Assembly (NCBI GenBank): GCA_041740975.1
Contig: JBGSKV010000017.1
Coordinates: 22,999-86,998, forward strand
DNA length: 64,000 bases
Reading direction: 5' to 3'
From: JBGSKV01 sp041740975
GTDB taxonomy: Bacteria > Bdellovibrionota_B > Oligoflexia > Oligoflexales > JALZUQ01
Below the pieces are notes generated by a model, which did not search any database, had not been told where the DNA came from, and saw only the letters and a program-made list of their open reading frames with translations. Both the position numbers and the translations under genes were made by a program. The stretch's first letter is position 1, and each line of letters begins with the position of its first letter. Below are positions 16,996-25,573 of this stretch, piece after piece.

Positions 16996-17021
16996 GATTC
17001 TTCGCTTCGCTCAGAATGACG
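16995..17021 (+). repeat. Dispersed 27-base repeat, copy A
   Basis: Begins AGATTCTTCGCTTCGCTC and ends GAATGACG. The reverse complement occurs at 26798-26824 with a single mismatch. Such short GC-patterned repeats between genes resemble REP/ERIC-type interspersed elements. Confidence 0.7.
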
Positions 17022-17114
17022 TGAGGACAGGTTGATGTAGGTTTTTTAAAAATCACTTCGGAATTCACTTCGGAAGTTTTTTTCTGGTGTGAATTCCACT
17101 TTCATCTCAAACAT

Positions 17115-17143
17115 TTGCCACATGGTATGGCGGAGAGAGAGGG
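17115..17143 (-). mobile_element. Attachment site (attR-like) overlapping tRNA-Ser
   Basis: 29 bases identical to 13522-13550. It spans the 3' end of tRNA-Ser (17128-17143) plus 13 bases downstream, so integration preserves the tRNA. Together the copies bracket 3.6 kb of accessory DNA. Confidence 0.85.
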
Positions 17144-17217
17144 ATTCGAACCCTCGTATAGTTTAACCCATAACACGCTTTCCAAGCGTGCGCCTTCAGC
17201 CACTCGGCCACCTCTCC
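17128..17217 (-). tRNA. tRNA-Ser (anticodon GGA)
   Basis: On the minus strand it begins GGAGAGGTGGCCGAGTGGC and ends CTCTCTCCGCCA with encoded CCA; 90 nt including a long variable arm typical of class II tRNA. Anticodon loop TTGGAAA between CACGC and GCGTG gives anticodon GGA (reads UCC/UCU). Acceptor and T stems (GAGGG/CCCTC) pair fully. It is the integration target of the island to its left. Confidence 0.96.
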
Positions 17218-17295
17218 ATACGTCCTAGGAAACTAATCGACTGCGGCATTGAGATCAAGATGATTCCAAAAAAAACCCAGAAATACCGAAAATGC

Positions 17296-18051
17296 TTAGA
17301 ATGTGTCCTTTAAACTGCGTAGTTTTGCAAAAACTTCGTGCGGCGGCGCTCCCGAACAACCAATATTTTTTTGGATCGTTTCGTCTCCCAAACGCAAGAA
17401 TGGGTTGGTTTGCAGTTCCTCAGCGAGAGTAAATGGCACTGTGAATTTCAGCTCGATGCGTATTTGCGAAACGCGTTCGTAACGATCCTTTAATAACTTA
17501 TTTTCCCGATCAACCGTCAAAGCAAATTCGGCATTTCGTTTTGTATATTCATGCCCACAGTAGATTTCAGTATCAGGTGGAAGAGCGGCGATTTTTTTCA
17601 AACTCGCGGTCATTTGTTGCGGCGTCCCTTCAAAAAGTCTTCCGCAGCCCATTGCAAATAGAGTATCCCCGCAGAAAAGCTTTTTTTCATTGGGAAAGAA
17701 ATAAGCGACTTGCCCAATGGTATGCCCAGGCACTTCCATAACGCGCATCGTGCTCGCTCCAAGCACAAACTCATCCCCGTCTCTAAACCGCAAATCTATG
17801 CCCGGAATTCTAGCGCTATCATTAGCCGCTCCAATAATTTGTGCACCCCACCGATCTTTCAAAGCGATATTACCGCCGACATGGTCCCAGTGGTGATGGG
17901 TACTCAAAATAAAATCGAGTCCGAGACCGCGATTAAACAATGCTTCCGTTACAGGTTCAGATTCGCAAGGATCCACTACGGCGACGATGTCATCACTAAT
18001 CAAAACATAGATGTAATTGTCGGTAAGGGCAGGAATCTGAAGTATTTCCAA
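17296..18051 (-). CDS. gloB: Hydroxyacylglutathione hydrolase (glyoxalase II)
   Basis: 251 residues, the usual length. Metallo-beta-lactamase fold with the binuclear zinc motif THHHWDHVGG near residues 52-61, further ligands in VPGHTIG, FCGDTLF and YCGHEYT, and a C-terminal substrate-binding domain ending NPFLR ... EVFAKLRSLKDTF, which is characteristic of GloB. It hydrolyses S-D-lactoylglutathione in methylglyoxal detoxification. The start is TTG (18049-18051) with GGGAG seven bases upstream; no in-frame ATG fits. It is the first conserved gene right of the tRNA-Ser island. Confidence 0.95.
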   Translation of the reverse strand: MEILQIPALTDNYIYVLISDDIVAVVDPCESEPVTEALFNRGLGLDFILSTHHHWDHVGGNIALKDRWGAQIIGAANDSARIPGIDLRFRDGDEFVLGASTMRVMEVPGHTIGQVAYFFPNEKKLFCGDTLFAMGCGRLFEGTPQQMTASLKKIAALPPDTEIYCGHEYTKRNAEFALTVDRENKLLKDRYERVSQIRIELKFTVPFTLAEELQTNPFLRLGDETIQKNIGCSGAPPHEVFAKLRSLKDTF

Positions 18052-18355
18052 GACGATGCTCCCATGCGTGTATCCGTATGATTGTTATATCACTTTACGA
18101 CAAAGGAGAAGGCCAAAGGAGGTTGTCGCCTCCCTGACCCCATCCTACGAGCTCGAAGGGAAAATTGGGGCACTATCCCCTCCCCCGGAGAAACAAAACT
18201 AAACCACTTCACCCCTATATCGCTCGATTTTCTACCGGCAAAAACCGTCTCTCATGACTGTAGTGTCGGAAAGGCTTGGCACCATACTTGCTCTTTAGAC
18301 TTTTGAAACGAAAATTTGGTTTTCGAACAACTTCTAAAATGGGGGCATAAACATC
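18052..18355. other. Divergent gap between gloB and the AraC-type gene
   Basis: No gene, repeat or clear promoter was recognised. A 74-codon ORF in it has no Shine-Dalgarno or known sequence. GGGGGC near 18340 serves the downstream gene. Confidence 0.5.
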
Positions 18356-18802
18356 ATGACTCAACTACGCACTAATCACAGTCAGAGACTCGAAATCGCA
18401 CTAAAGTTTATGATCAAGAATTTTCATCGCGAAATTTCTTTAGATGAAGTTGCTAACTGTGTCGGGATCACAAAGTTCTCTTTATGTCGATCCTTTCGCA
18501 GGGAGCTGAAAACAACCCCCATCAATTGGCTTTGGCGATATCGCACCTATGTAAGTGCAGAAATCATTTGGAACTACCCACATCACCGCCTAGTACCAAT
18601 TATGAATAGCTGCGGATTTAAACATGCCGCACATTTCAGCCGAATATTCAAAACGACTCTGAACATGCGTCCATCTGCTTTCAAGGCTACGGTCAAAAAA
18701 AGCCGAAACTTACCACAGCATGCATCCAGACCAAATCCAACCGGCATAAGTGTCGACATTCTACAAAAAGCCTTGCACAAGACTATGGAAACCTTGATAT
18801 AA
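18356..18802 (+). CDS. AraC-family HTH regulator, DNA-binding domain only
   Basis: 148 residues. The first ~110 are an AraC/XylS double helix-turn-helix: LDEVANCVGITKFSLCRSFRRE (first HTH) and IMNSCGFKHAAHFSRIFKTTLNMRPSAF (second HTH with the family's F-x-R-x-F-K and P-x-x-F ends). There is no ligand-binding domain, as in MarA/SoxS-size proteins, and a basic tail of ~35 residues follows. It ends six bases before the HAD phosphatase gene, so the two may be one operon. GGGGG upstream acts as Shine-Dalgarno. Target genes unknown. Confidence 0.88.
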   Translation: MTQLRTNHSQRLEIALKFMIKNFHREISLDEVANCVGITKFSLCRSFRRELKTTPINWLWRYRTYVSAEIIWNYPHHRLVPIMNSCGFKHAAHFSRIFKTTLNMRPSAFKATVKKSRNLPQHASRPNPTGISVDILQKALHKTMETLI

Positions 18803-18808
18803 GGCAGT

Positions 18809-19459
18809 ATGAAGTATCAAGGTGTTCTATTCGATTTCGATGGGGTCTTACTCGATAGCTTGGCAGTTCACTTGCAAGGCTGGAAGCATAGTGCCCGAGT
18901 TTTGAAACAAGTCGATTTAACAGACGAAAACGTTCGAAAATATGCAGGCATGAGCACTCGAAATATTGGTCAGGCGCTGGCAAATTTTCTCGGTATGCCT
19001 CACGATGCTGAGCTATTGATTGCAGAAAAAATTGATTTTGTTCGCAAGCACGAGGCCATGCTCTTTCCAGGTGCCAAAGAAGCCATCGAACTTGCCAAAA
19101 AACATACGAAGCATGTTGCCATAGTTTCAAACGCGCCAAATCAGTTCATAGAAAGAAATCTGACGTTTCATAAAATTGAAAATCTAAAAGTTTTTGGCCT
19201 GGAAGATCATCCACAGCCCAAGCCCCACCCTTCGGCATACATAAACGCCGCGCAGTCGCTAGGAATAGAACTACGTGATTTTCCAGGAGTCATCGTTTTG
19301 GAAGACAGCATGCATGGATTATTGGCAGGTCTTCACGCAAACATGTACGGCGTTGGAATTTGTACGCACAATACGCCAGACGAGCTTAATAGCGTTGGCG
19401 CCAAAGCGACATTCGACTCGGCCTTAGAAGCTATGCAAGTTCTTTTGACAGCGAACTAG
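18809..19459 (+). CDS. HAD-superfamily phosphatase (phosphoglycolate/beta-phosphoglucomutase-like)
   Basis: 216 residues. Motif I is FDFDGVLLDS with nucleophile D9 and acid D11; motif II SNAPNQF; motif III KPHPSAY (Lys); motif IV VLEDSMHG (Asp). The helical cap between motifs I and II is the C1 type of phosphoglycolate phosphatases and beta-phosphoglucomutases. Specific substrate cannot be told. Shine-Dalgarno AAGG; it follows the AraC-type gene by six bases. Its stop codon overlaps the stop of the convergent top6A gene in the tetramer CTAG. Confidence 0.9.
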   Translation: MKYQGVLFDFDGVLLDSLAVHLQGWKHSARVLKQVDLTDENVRKYAGMSTRNIGQALANFLGMPHDAELLIAEKIDFVRKHEAMLFPGAKEAIELAKKHTKHVAIVSNAPNQFIERNLTFHKIENLKVFGLEDHPQPKPHPSAYINAAQSLGIELRDFPGVIVLEDSMHGLLAGLHANMYGVGICTHNTPDELNSVGAKATFDSALEAMQVLLTAN

Positions 19460-20619
19460 ATGTAACGTTTCTTTTTAATTTTTTCCAAAATAATCTGCTC
19501 TGGCATCGTCGGATCCCGTGGGTCCACCGTAAAAAACGCTTGCTGTTCGCAACGTCTTTTCTCCTTGATGAGCCAGTTTAATATCTCTGCTAAGTCTTTA
19601 TTCTTCTTGTCTTGAAAAAACGGATCATTTTTTAAGACATCGCGAGCTTTTTTCAAAGCCCGTTCGTCGCCCGCATCACCTTGCTGAACAACGTAATCCG
19701 CCAAGTCATAGCGTTTAATATCTTCGGGAAGTACCCCCAAGAATTTTACTTTAGGAGCACTGTAGTCTTCATTTCGAATCAACGACGCAGCAGAACCTGC
19801 TTTGAGCGTTCTGAAAATATTTTGCATCGTGTAGGCATCGAGATCACCAAAGAAAAAGAGCGGCACGTCGAGCTGATCTTGTATGCGCTTGACCCAGCCT
19901 CGCACGGCGTTAGAGGGCACTCCACCAGAACCGATGACGATACAATTATTGCGCTTACACATGCCATTGGCGACTAAAGTGTTGGCCGTACCTTCCGATT
20001 CAATTATCAAACAAAAATCTATTGGTTTTTTTGCCTTAAGTTTAAGATTTTGCGGTCGGTTTTTCGGTTGGAATGGCGAAGTACCTAACTTACTCAAGTC
20101 AACGGTAGCAATGCTTCCATCAGGCATCGTCTCCTCCACAACGAGCTGTTGTGAGAAAGTCTGCCCGCCACGATCGTTCGCGTAACAGTTCATATCTTCG
20201 CGGTAGCACTCGATCATTTCACAAATAAAATCGATGACCGCGTCGGACTCATTCTGATCCGTAAAGTCCAGTGGACGCAGTTCTTTGTGATGCTTCACCT
20301 CACCTTTCGCCATATAATACAACTCGCGCTTCGTGTTGACAGCACCAGTTTCTATATTTCGCAAAAGTATTTCTAAGATAAAAATGGCACGTGACATCTT
20401 CTTAACAGAACTCACGTTTAACTCAGTCGCAACTTTTTTGTCGCCAGCAATGAAAAATCCACGCCCAAAGGTATAGATTGAGTTATCCAGGGAGCACTTT
20501 GTGGCCCTTAAGACTGGTCTTGTTGCTCTTTCGAGGTCGCTAAGCATCGTCTCACAAAGCGCTTTGCTGATCTTCGGAATCGCATCTTCTCCACTTTTCG
20601 CTACGCGGGACCTTGCCAT
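19456..20619 (-). CDS. top6A: DNA topoisomerase VI subunit A (Spo11 family)
   Basis: 387 residues, standard length. A winged-helix 5Y-CAP domain carries the cleavage tyrosine in TKRELYY (Tyr101/Tyr102), followed by a Toprim domain with the acidic residues in LIIESEG (near 207-209) and FFFGDLDAY (D259, D261) that bind Mg2+. Known for the family: the A2B2 enzyme relaxes and decatenates DNA by ATP-dependent double-strand passage and leaves two-base 5' overhangs. It starts two bases after the stop of top6B, so the subunits are co-translated. All catalytic residues seem intact. Topo VI is mainly archaeal and plant, with scattered bacterial cases, so this pair is an unusual gain next to what should be gyrase and topo IV elsewhere. 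Confidence 0.96.
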   Translation of the reverse strand: MARSRVAKSGEDAIPKISKALCETMLSDLERATRPVLRATKCSLDNSIYTFGRGFFIAGDKKVATELNVSSVKKMSRAIFILEILLRNIETGAVNTKRELYYMAKGEVKHHKELRPLDFTDQNESDAVIDFICEMIECYREDMNCYANDRGGQTFSQQLVVEETMPDGSIATVDLSKLGTSPFQPKNRPQNLKLKAKKPIDFCLIIESEGTANTLVANGMCKRNNCIVIGSGGVPSNAVRGWVKRIQDQLDVPLFFFGDLDAYTMQNIFRTLKAGSAASLIRNEDYSAPKVKFLGVLPEDIKRYDLADYVVQQGDAGDERALKKARDVLKNDPFFQDKKNKDLAEILNWLIKEKRRCEQQAFFTVDPRDPTMPEQIILEKIKKKRYI

Positions 20620-20621
20620 AA

Positions 20622-22667
20622 TTATTTAGCCCCTTTCTTTTTCGTTTTGCTCGCCTTAGGTTTATCTTTTGGCTTACTTTTTGGTTTTGCTTTAGGTTTT
20701 ATTTTTTCTGGTGCAGGCTTCAAATTCTTTTCTGTCTTTTTCGATTTTTCTGCAACTTTGGCCGGCTCACTTGCTTTTTTGGGGCCTTTTTTCGGGGCTT
20801 GGGAAGATTTCTGACCTTTTTTCTTTTTGCCCGACTTCTTCGGTGCTTCACTTTCGATATCCACCACTTCTAAACTCGAATCATCATCAGCAATACCTTC
20901 GATAATGCCATCTTCCGGAATCAGCTCACCTTGTTCGCCATATCGATCTTCTTGCCCTTCAAAGAGACCTTTGATTCCGTCCAAATCATCCCCAATGTAC
21001 TGCTCAAGCCGAGTTGCGGCGTCCGCCAGCTGACTTTTGGCAAGTTTTGTATCTTTTTCAAGGATTTTGAGGAGGCCTTGTTCGGCTTTCTCTTTTCGGA
21101 TTTTTGTCGCCTTCGTGATGCGGCAAAGGATCTCCACCAAAATCGGGGCAAACTGCTCGATATGCGAAATTTTCTCGCCTAACTCTCTAGCCTTGATCTC
21201 TCGTCGCAAATGCTTCGAAAGCTTTTGGCCGGCATTGATCATTCCCCGACGCAGCTCTTCTACAAGTTCGTCAGAGGCATCAATAGTCTCTTTAGAGGCG
21301 TTCTTAAATTTTATAAATGGAGATACGACACTTACAGCGACGATAAAGGGGCCGCAAGGAATTGAGCCCTTCGGCTGTTTCAGGCCATAAGTTCGCCAGT
21401 TCACTGTTTGTAAGGCTTTCACAATAGCGCACGACGCCTTATCGAACTGCAGAGGGACCCGGTTGGCAAACCGCAGCACTGTAACCGGTTCGTCCGAATC
21501 CGTCGCTTTCCCAGCCAAGCGAGCAATGGCGACTTCCACTTGCATGGGCTTATAGTCGCAGATGGTCGGTTTACGGGTGTGAACGGAGATAAAGTCAATT
21601 TGGCCAAGCCGTCGGATACTCTTTGCAAGAGCCTTTTCGCCAATCGACAATACCGACTGGGTGGAAGGCGCCATAAGTTTTGCGTTCTGCAGTCCACCAT
21701 AAATACTTTTAAGCTCAGATTCCGAAAGGGAGTTGAGACGTTTTTCAAAAAGTTTTTTCTCAACTTTATGTTCTTTGATAAGTTCCGCAATCGTACCTTC
21801 GTTGATACGCGAGAAACCTTTCTTCAACCAATTTCCAACCATGTCACCGCCAAAGATACTGGCGTGCTGAAGGAAATCACCAAGTTGCATAGTTTGGGGA
21901 TGTGGTTGCACCGGTTTTGGCGCTGTCGGCACATCGTCACTCACTCTTTCGATCGTTACCGGAGCTTCATCCGGCAAATGATAGGTAAGCGTCATGTGCG
22001 GATTGACAAGAATATTGCCATTCAAGAAACTATAGAGTCCAGCCTCACCATTTAACTGAATTCGGCCATCAATCAAAAAACTAACTTTGGTACCGTGGGG
22101 TTTATCCCATTCCACGGTTTGACGTTCGCGAACGCGACCCTTATTGTTTTTCAGATCAACATCGATAAAAAAATACTGCGCCTTGCGCATACCCTTGGTC
22201 TTCGTTGTGACTTTCGCACCGGTGGCTGTAGTCTGCTGGGCCCATGTCGTAGCAGCTGAAATACCGATTCCCTGTTGGCCTCTCGAGCAACGACCGCGCC
22301 CAAACTTTGAGGACGCCAAGTACTCGCCAAAAACTTTTGGCGCATCTTCAGGATCAATCCCAGGACCGTTATCTTCGACTTCAATGCGAATCTGATCCGT
22401 ATTCTTTAAGGTTCCAGCACCTAATTTTTCAACTTTAATGATCAGATTGGGTAGAATCCCGGCGTCTTCACATGCATCCAAAGAGTTATCAACTGCCTCC
22501 TTGAGAGTTGTAAGGACCGCTTTTGTCGGAGATGAAAATCCTACCTGTTGCAGGTTCTTGGAAAAGTATTCGGCAGTGCTACTTTTCGTAATTTTTCGAT
22601 TGGCTTTCATGGTTGCTTCGGAGGGCGCTGACTTAGCTTTTTTTTCGGGAGGCTTCCGCTTAGACAT
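20622..22667 (-). CDS. top6B: DNA topoisomerase VI subunit B (GHKL ATPase)
   Basis: 681 residues from the ATG at 22665-22667; a TTG four codons earlier is an alternative. GHKL motifs: N-box KEAVDNSLDACED, G1 DNGPGIDPED, G2 RGQQGIGISAAT. The centre has the H2TH-like insertion and the transducer domain with the switch lysine region KQPKGSIPCGPF near 440. After about residue 570 comes a tail first acidic (EDGIIEGIADDDSSLEVVD), then ~100 residues very rich in Lys, Pro and Ala, which is not part of the usual archaeal subunit and resembles histone H1-like DNA-binding tails. The gene is first of the top6B-top6A operon. Its upstream region carries the DnaA-box cluster. Confidence 0.96.
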   Translation of the reverse strand: MSKRKPPEKKAKSAPSEATMKANRKITKSSTAEYFSKNLQQVGFSSPTKAVLTTLKEAVDNSLDACEDAGILPNLIIKVEKLGAGTLKNTDQIRIEVEDNGPGIDPEDAPKVFGEYLASSKFGRGRCSRGQQGIGISAATTWAQQTTATGAKVTTKTKGMRKAQYFFIDVDLKNNKGRVRERQTVEWDKPHGTKVSFLIDGRIQLNGEAGLYSFLNGNILVNPHMTLTYHLPDEAPVTIERVSDDVPTAPKPVQPHPQTMQLGDFLQHASIFGGDMVGNWLKKGFSRINEGTIAELIKEHKVEKKLFEKRLNSLSESELKSIYGGLQNAKLMAPSTQSVLSIGEKALAKSIRRLGQIDFISVHTRKPTICDYKPMQVEVAIARLAGKATDSDEPVTVLRFANRVPLQFDKASCAIVKALQTVNWRTYGLKQPKGSIPCGPFIVAVSVVSPFIKFKNASKETIDASDELVEELRRGMINAGQKLSKHLRREIKARELGEKISHIEQFAPILVEILCRITKATKIRKEKAEQGLLKILEKDTKLAKSQLADAATRLEQYIGDDLDGIKGLFEGQEDRYGEQGELIPEDGIIEGIADDDSSLEVVDIESEAPKKSGKKKKGQKSSQAPKKGPKKASEPAKVAEKSKKTEKNLKPAPEKIKPKAKPKSKPKDKPKASKTKKKGAK

Positions 22668-23098
22668 ATAAACAACCAATCAACTTGAAAAAAAAATAAA
22701 AAAAATAATGTTTTGCCATCTTAACTTACGCAAACATGTGTGCCAATCAAAGGAATAAAAAAAATTTACATAATCTTTACTTTTTTGTTGCAATCCAGGT
22801 AAAGAGGTGTAGATTTGATAACTCACTGAGATGAAATATAAGTCTTTTTTGACTTGTTTAGATATCTTCAGACTTTTACCAAGTACGAAGTGAACAGGAA
22901 TATGCCCTGTGCATAACTCTGGTGGTTTATCCACAGAGGCTTGTGCACAACAATGTTTACTAATTTCGCACGATCATAATATTGCCATTGATTTCCGCAG
23001 CTTAGGGATTTGCACAAGCACGTGCAGGACCCTGTGGAAAAACTGTGCGTAACTAGTCATCCTAGTGAAAACGTCATTCAATTGTAGCTGTGTATAAC
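22668..23098. promoter_or_regulatory. Intergenic region with DnaA-box cluster and A/T tracts
   Basis: The 431-base gap between top6B and rplT contains A-rich tracts at 22686-22710 and 22757-22770 and, at 22908-23097, six 9-mers that match or nearly match TTWTNCACA: 22908 (TTATGCACA, reverse), 22927 (TTATCCACA), 22942 (one mismatch), 23033 (TTTTCCACA, reverse), 23044 (one mismatch), 23089 (TTATACACA, reverse). Box density with neighbouring A/T tracts is origin-like, but could also be a DnaA titration or transcription control site. Confidence 0.55.
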
Positions 23099-23446
23099 CT
23101 ACGAACGGACTTGTTGAACCAGGCTCGCAAAAGCTTTTTCATCGTTCAACGCGATATCAGCCAATACGCTGCGATCAAGTTCGATGCCTTTAACTTTCAG
23201 GCCGTGAATCAGTTCACTATATTTAATGCCATTTGCACGGGCTGCAGCATTAATTCTTGTAATCCAAAGACCGCGGAAAGTTCTCTTCTTAACCCGTCGA
23301 TCGCGATAAGCAAAAACAAGAGCTCTACGAACGACGTGAATAGCCGTACCGAAACGGTTATTTCGAGAACCTCTAAAACCGGAGGCGAGGTCGAGTATTT
23401 TTTTTCTTCTTCTTCTGGCTTTAAAGCCACGTTTCGCGCGAGACAT
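23099..23446 (-). CDS. rplT: 50S ribosomal protein L20
   Basis: 115 residues of the usual L20 sequence (RAKRGFKARRRRKKIL, GSRNNRF, RDRRVKKRTFRGLWITRINAA). Binds 23S rRNA early in 50S assembly. CTAAGG precedes the ATG. It follows rpmI by 75 bases on the same strand. In many bacteria L20 represses its own infC-rpmI-rplT operon; here infC is not upstream, so that control may differ. Confidence 0.98.
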   Translation of the reverse strand: MSRAKRGFKARRRRKKILDLASGFRGSRNNRFGTAIHVVRRALVFAYRDRRVKKRTFRGLWITRINAAARANGIKYSELIHGLKVKGIELDRSVLADIALNDEKAFASLVQQVRS

Positions 23447-23521
23447 ACCTTAGGAAACCCCTCTGAATACTTATTTTCGTCAAATCTATTAACTCAATAA
23501 AACCTAAGCCACCAGCCCTTT

Positions 23522-23719
23522 TTAGCCGTAAGGCAAACAACGCGTCACAAGTAACATGTCGCAGGGTAAAATATATGCTGATTTTTTAAGCTTGTTTTTA
23601 CGGGCGCGGGATTTCTTCGTCAAAATATGGCCTTTGTTCGCCTTAGCGCGCTTGATCTTGCCGCTAGGAGTGACCTTGAATCGTTTCGCCGCTGCTTTTT
23701 TTGTCTTCATTTTTGGCAC
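23522..23719 (-). CDS. rpmI: 50S ribosomal protein L35
   Basis: 65 residues with the canonical start PKMKTKKAAAKRFK and KGHILTKKSRARKNKL. The initiation codon is GTG (23717-23719), which encodes the Met of MPKM; the next Met is three residues on. The usual upstream partner infC is absent: the next gene is a divergent RNase Y-like gene. Confidence 0.97.
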   Translation of the reverse strand: MPKMKTKKAAAKRFKVTPSGKIKRAKANKGHILTKKSRARKNKLKKSAYILPCDMLLVTRCLPYG

Positions 23720-23954
23720 GTTAGAACCCCATTATCAATTCGACGTTCCCTACTGCATTCGTAAGACCTGACTTTCGACTTTCTGTAGAGAACAAGAGGT
23801 AAGGCAATATCATGAGTCCAGAGGGGGCGCAATGGAAATTGCCGAAACCTTTTGAATACAGGCCTTTTTAAGCCACAGCCAATTTGATAGCATCAGGCTT
23901 AGATGTTAGAGAACCCGGCTGGCTTTAAATCAGCCCCTCCCATGGACTCAGATT

Positions 23955-25529
23955 ATGTTTAATATGCCCCTTTACTATATTTTGACGGTTGCTGGTGTAT
24001 CGGCAGTTGCCGGCTATAGCCTCGTTTTCTTTTACGAGGTTTACATGCGGCGTCGTAGCATGATCATAAGCCTCGCGCAGTTCCATCAAATTCAAAGCGC
24101 TGCCAAGAAGCAGGCCCAACAGGTTTTCGCTCAAGAGCTAGAGCAAAGTTCCGCCAAGGTATTGGAAGAAGAATTAAACGAAGAACTTGATGAAAAAGCA
24201 ACTTCCTTCAAAAATACAGAGGAAGATATCGCCCTCCGACAACAGTTTGTAGACGACGAAGAGAAAAGACTTCAAACAGTCGAACTTGAGCTGCAGACGT
24301 CGTCCCAGAAAGTCGAAGTGCTTTCCAGTCGCCACAATGAAATCCAACAACAAGTCGCAAATTTGAATAATGATTTACAAACTCGCCTGGAAACGAAGGC
24401 CGGCGTGAATGCGACCAATTTAAAGAAGCAAATCACCGAGCAAATGATTCATAACCGTCAAATGAATTGTCAGAAGTACTTGAAAGAGTCGATTTCTAGG
24501 CTTGAAGGAGATGCAAAACGAGCCGCCAACCGTGCATTGGCTCGCTGTTTGGCTCGCTACGCACCCAATTTCTTTTGGCCCAAACAACTCAATAGCGTTG
24601 AACTTGATAAAAGTTTTGTCGCCGTCTTCTCGCAGGAAAATCTGCCGATCATTACGGATCTTAAAGAGCTCGCCGAAATCGAAATCGAGTTTACCCCGTC
24701 TGAAAATCCCAAAGTTCCGGATATGCTGAAGCTTGCCGGTGGCATGGGCCTAAAGCGCGAAGCCGCTCGCATAACTATTCTCGAAATGCTGAAAAAACCA
24801 CAGGCAGCATGGGGAAAGACTCGAGATGAGTACAAGCATCAAGAAGAAAAATTGTGGAATCAATCTCTCGAGCTTGGCCGTAAAGCCGTCATGAATTTAA
24901 AGCTTGAGAATATTCATCCCGAAATTCAGCGCATGGTAGGTTTTCTAAATTGGCGTACGAGCTATCGACAAAATCAATATCTTCATACATTTGAAGTCGC
25001 AAAATTTGCAGGTATCATTGGCCCCGAGTTGGGAGTCGATGGTGACCACGCGAAACGATGCGGACTCATGCACGATATTGGCAAGAGTATCGACTATCGC
25101 ATTGAAGGCGGGCATGCCGTGATTAGTGGTGACTATGCGGATCGGTTTGGTGAAAGCCAATTAATCTGCGACACAGTAATGTCTCATCACGATGAACTCG
25201 TTGTGGAAACACCCTTAGCATTTGTCTTAAAGACTGCCGATACCCTCTCGGGTGCAAGACCTGGGGCTCGCGTGAACCTGGAAGAAGGTTATCAAATGCG
25301 ATTATCTGGCATTAACGACGCTATTCGAAGTTTTGATGGTATTATGAAAGTGGAAATCATGAACGGCGCGCGAGAAGTACATGTGGAAGTTGATCACACT
25401 CGAATCAGCGACCAAGATCTTGCTGCCTTGAGCGCGAAGATTGCGCAAAAGATAGAAAAAGAAGTGGCGTTTCCAGGGCAAATCAAAATTCTTCTATCAA
25501 GACGATATGAAGCGACTGCTACCGCCTAG
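23955..25529 (+). CDS. rny: RNase Y-like HD-domain phosphodiesterase with degenerate KH region
   Basis: 524 residues, matching RNase Y architecture: N-terminal membrane helix (PLYYILTVAGVSAVAGYSLVFFYEVYM), coiled coil to about residue 150, a short linker domain, then an HD domain with HTFEVAKFAG, the catalytic LMHDIGKSIDY and MSHHDE, and the RNase Y-specific C-terminus (ARPGARVNLEEGYQMR, FPGQIKILLSRRYEA). RNase Y normally has a KH domain with a GREG(R/K)N loop before the HD; here that segment (about 210-265) shows no GxxG loop. Known for the family: membrane-bound endoribonuclease starting mRNA decay. Phosphodiesterase activity seems intact; RNA recognition may differ. Divergent from rpmI. 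Confidence 0.85.
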   Translation: MFNMPLYYILTVAGVSAVAGYSLVFFYEVYMRRRSMIISLAQFHQIQSAAKKQAQQVFAQELEQSSAKVLEEELNEELDEKATSFKNTEEDIALRQQFVDDEEKRLQTVELELQTSSQKVEVLSSRHNEIQQQVANLNNDLQTRLETKAGVNATNLKKQITEQMIHNRQMNCQKYLKESISRLEGDAKRAANRALARCLARYAPNFFWPKQLNSVELDKSFVAVFSQENLPIITDLKELAEIEIEFTPSENPKVPDMLKLAGGMGLKREAARITILEMLKKPQAAWGKTRDEYKHQEEKLWNQSLELGRKAVMNLKLENIHPEIQRMVGFLNWRTSYRQNQYLHTFEVAKFAGIIGPELGVDGDHAKRCGLMHDIGKSIDYRIEGGHAVISGDYADRFGESQLICDTVMSHHDELVVETPLAFVLKTADTLSGARPGARVNLEEGYQMRLSGINDAIRSFDGIMKVEIMNGAREVHVEVDHTRISDQDLAALSAKIAQKIEKEVAFPGQIKILLSRRYEATATA

Positions 25530-25573
25530 GAATATGAATCGCTGCGAATTTTGAACAAGGAGGTTTCATTTTC

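Noticed and set aside
22438..22671. Plus-strand ORFs within top6B
   Set aside because: They are shadows of the top6B coding frame and lack ribosome-binding sites.
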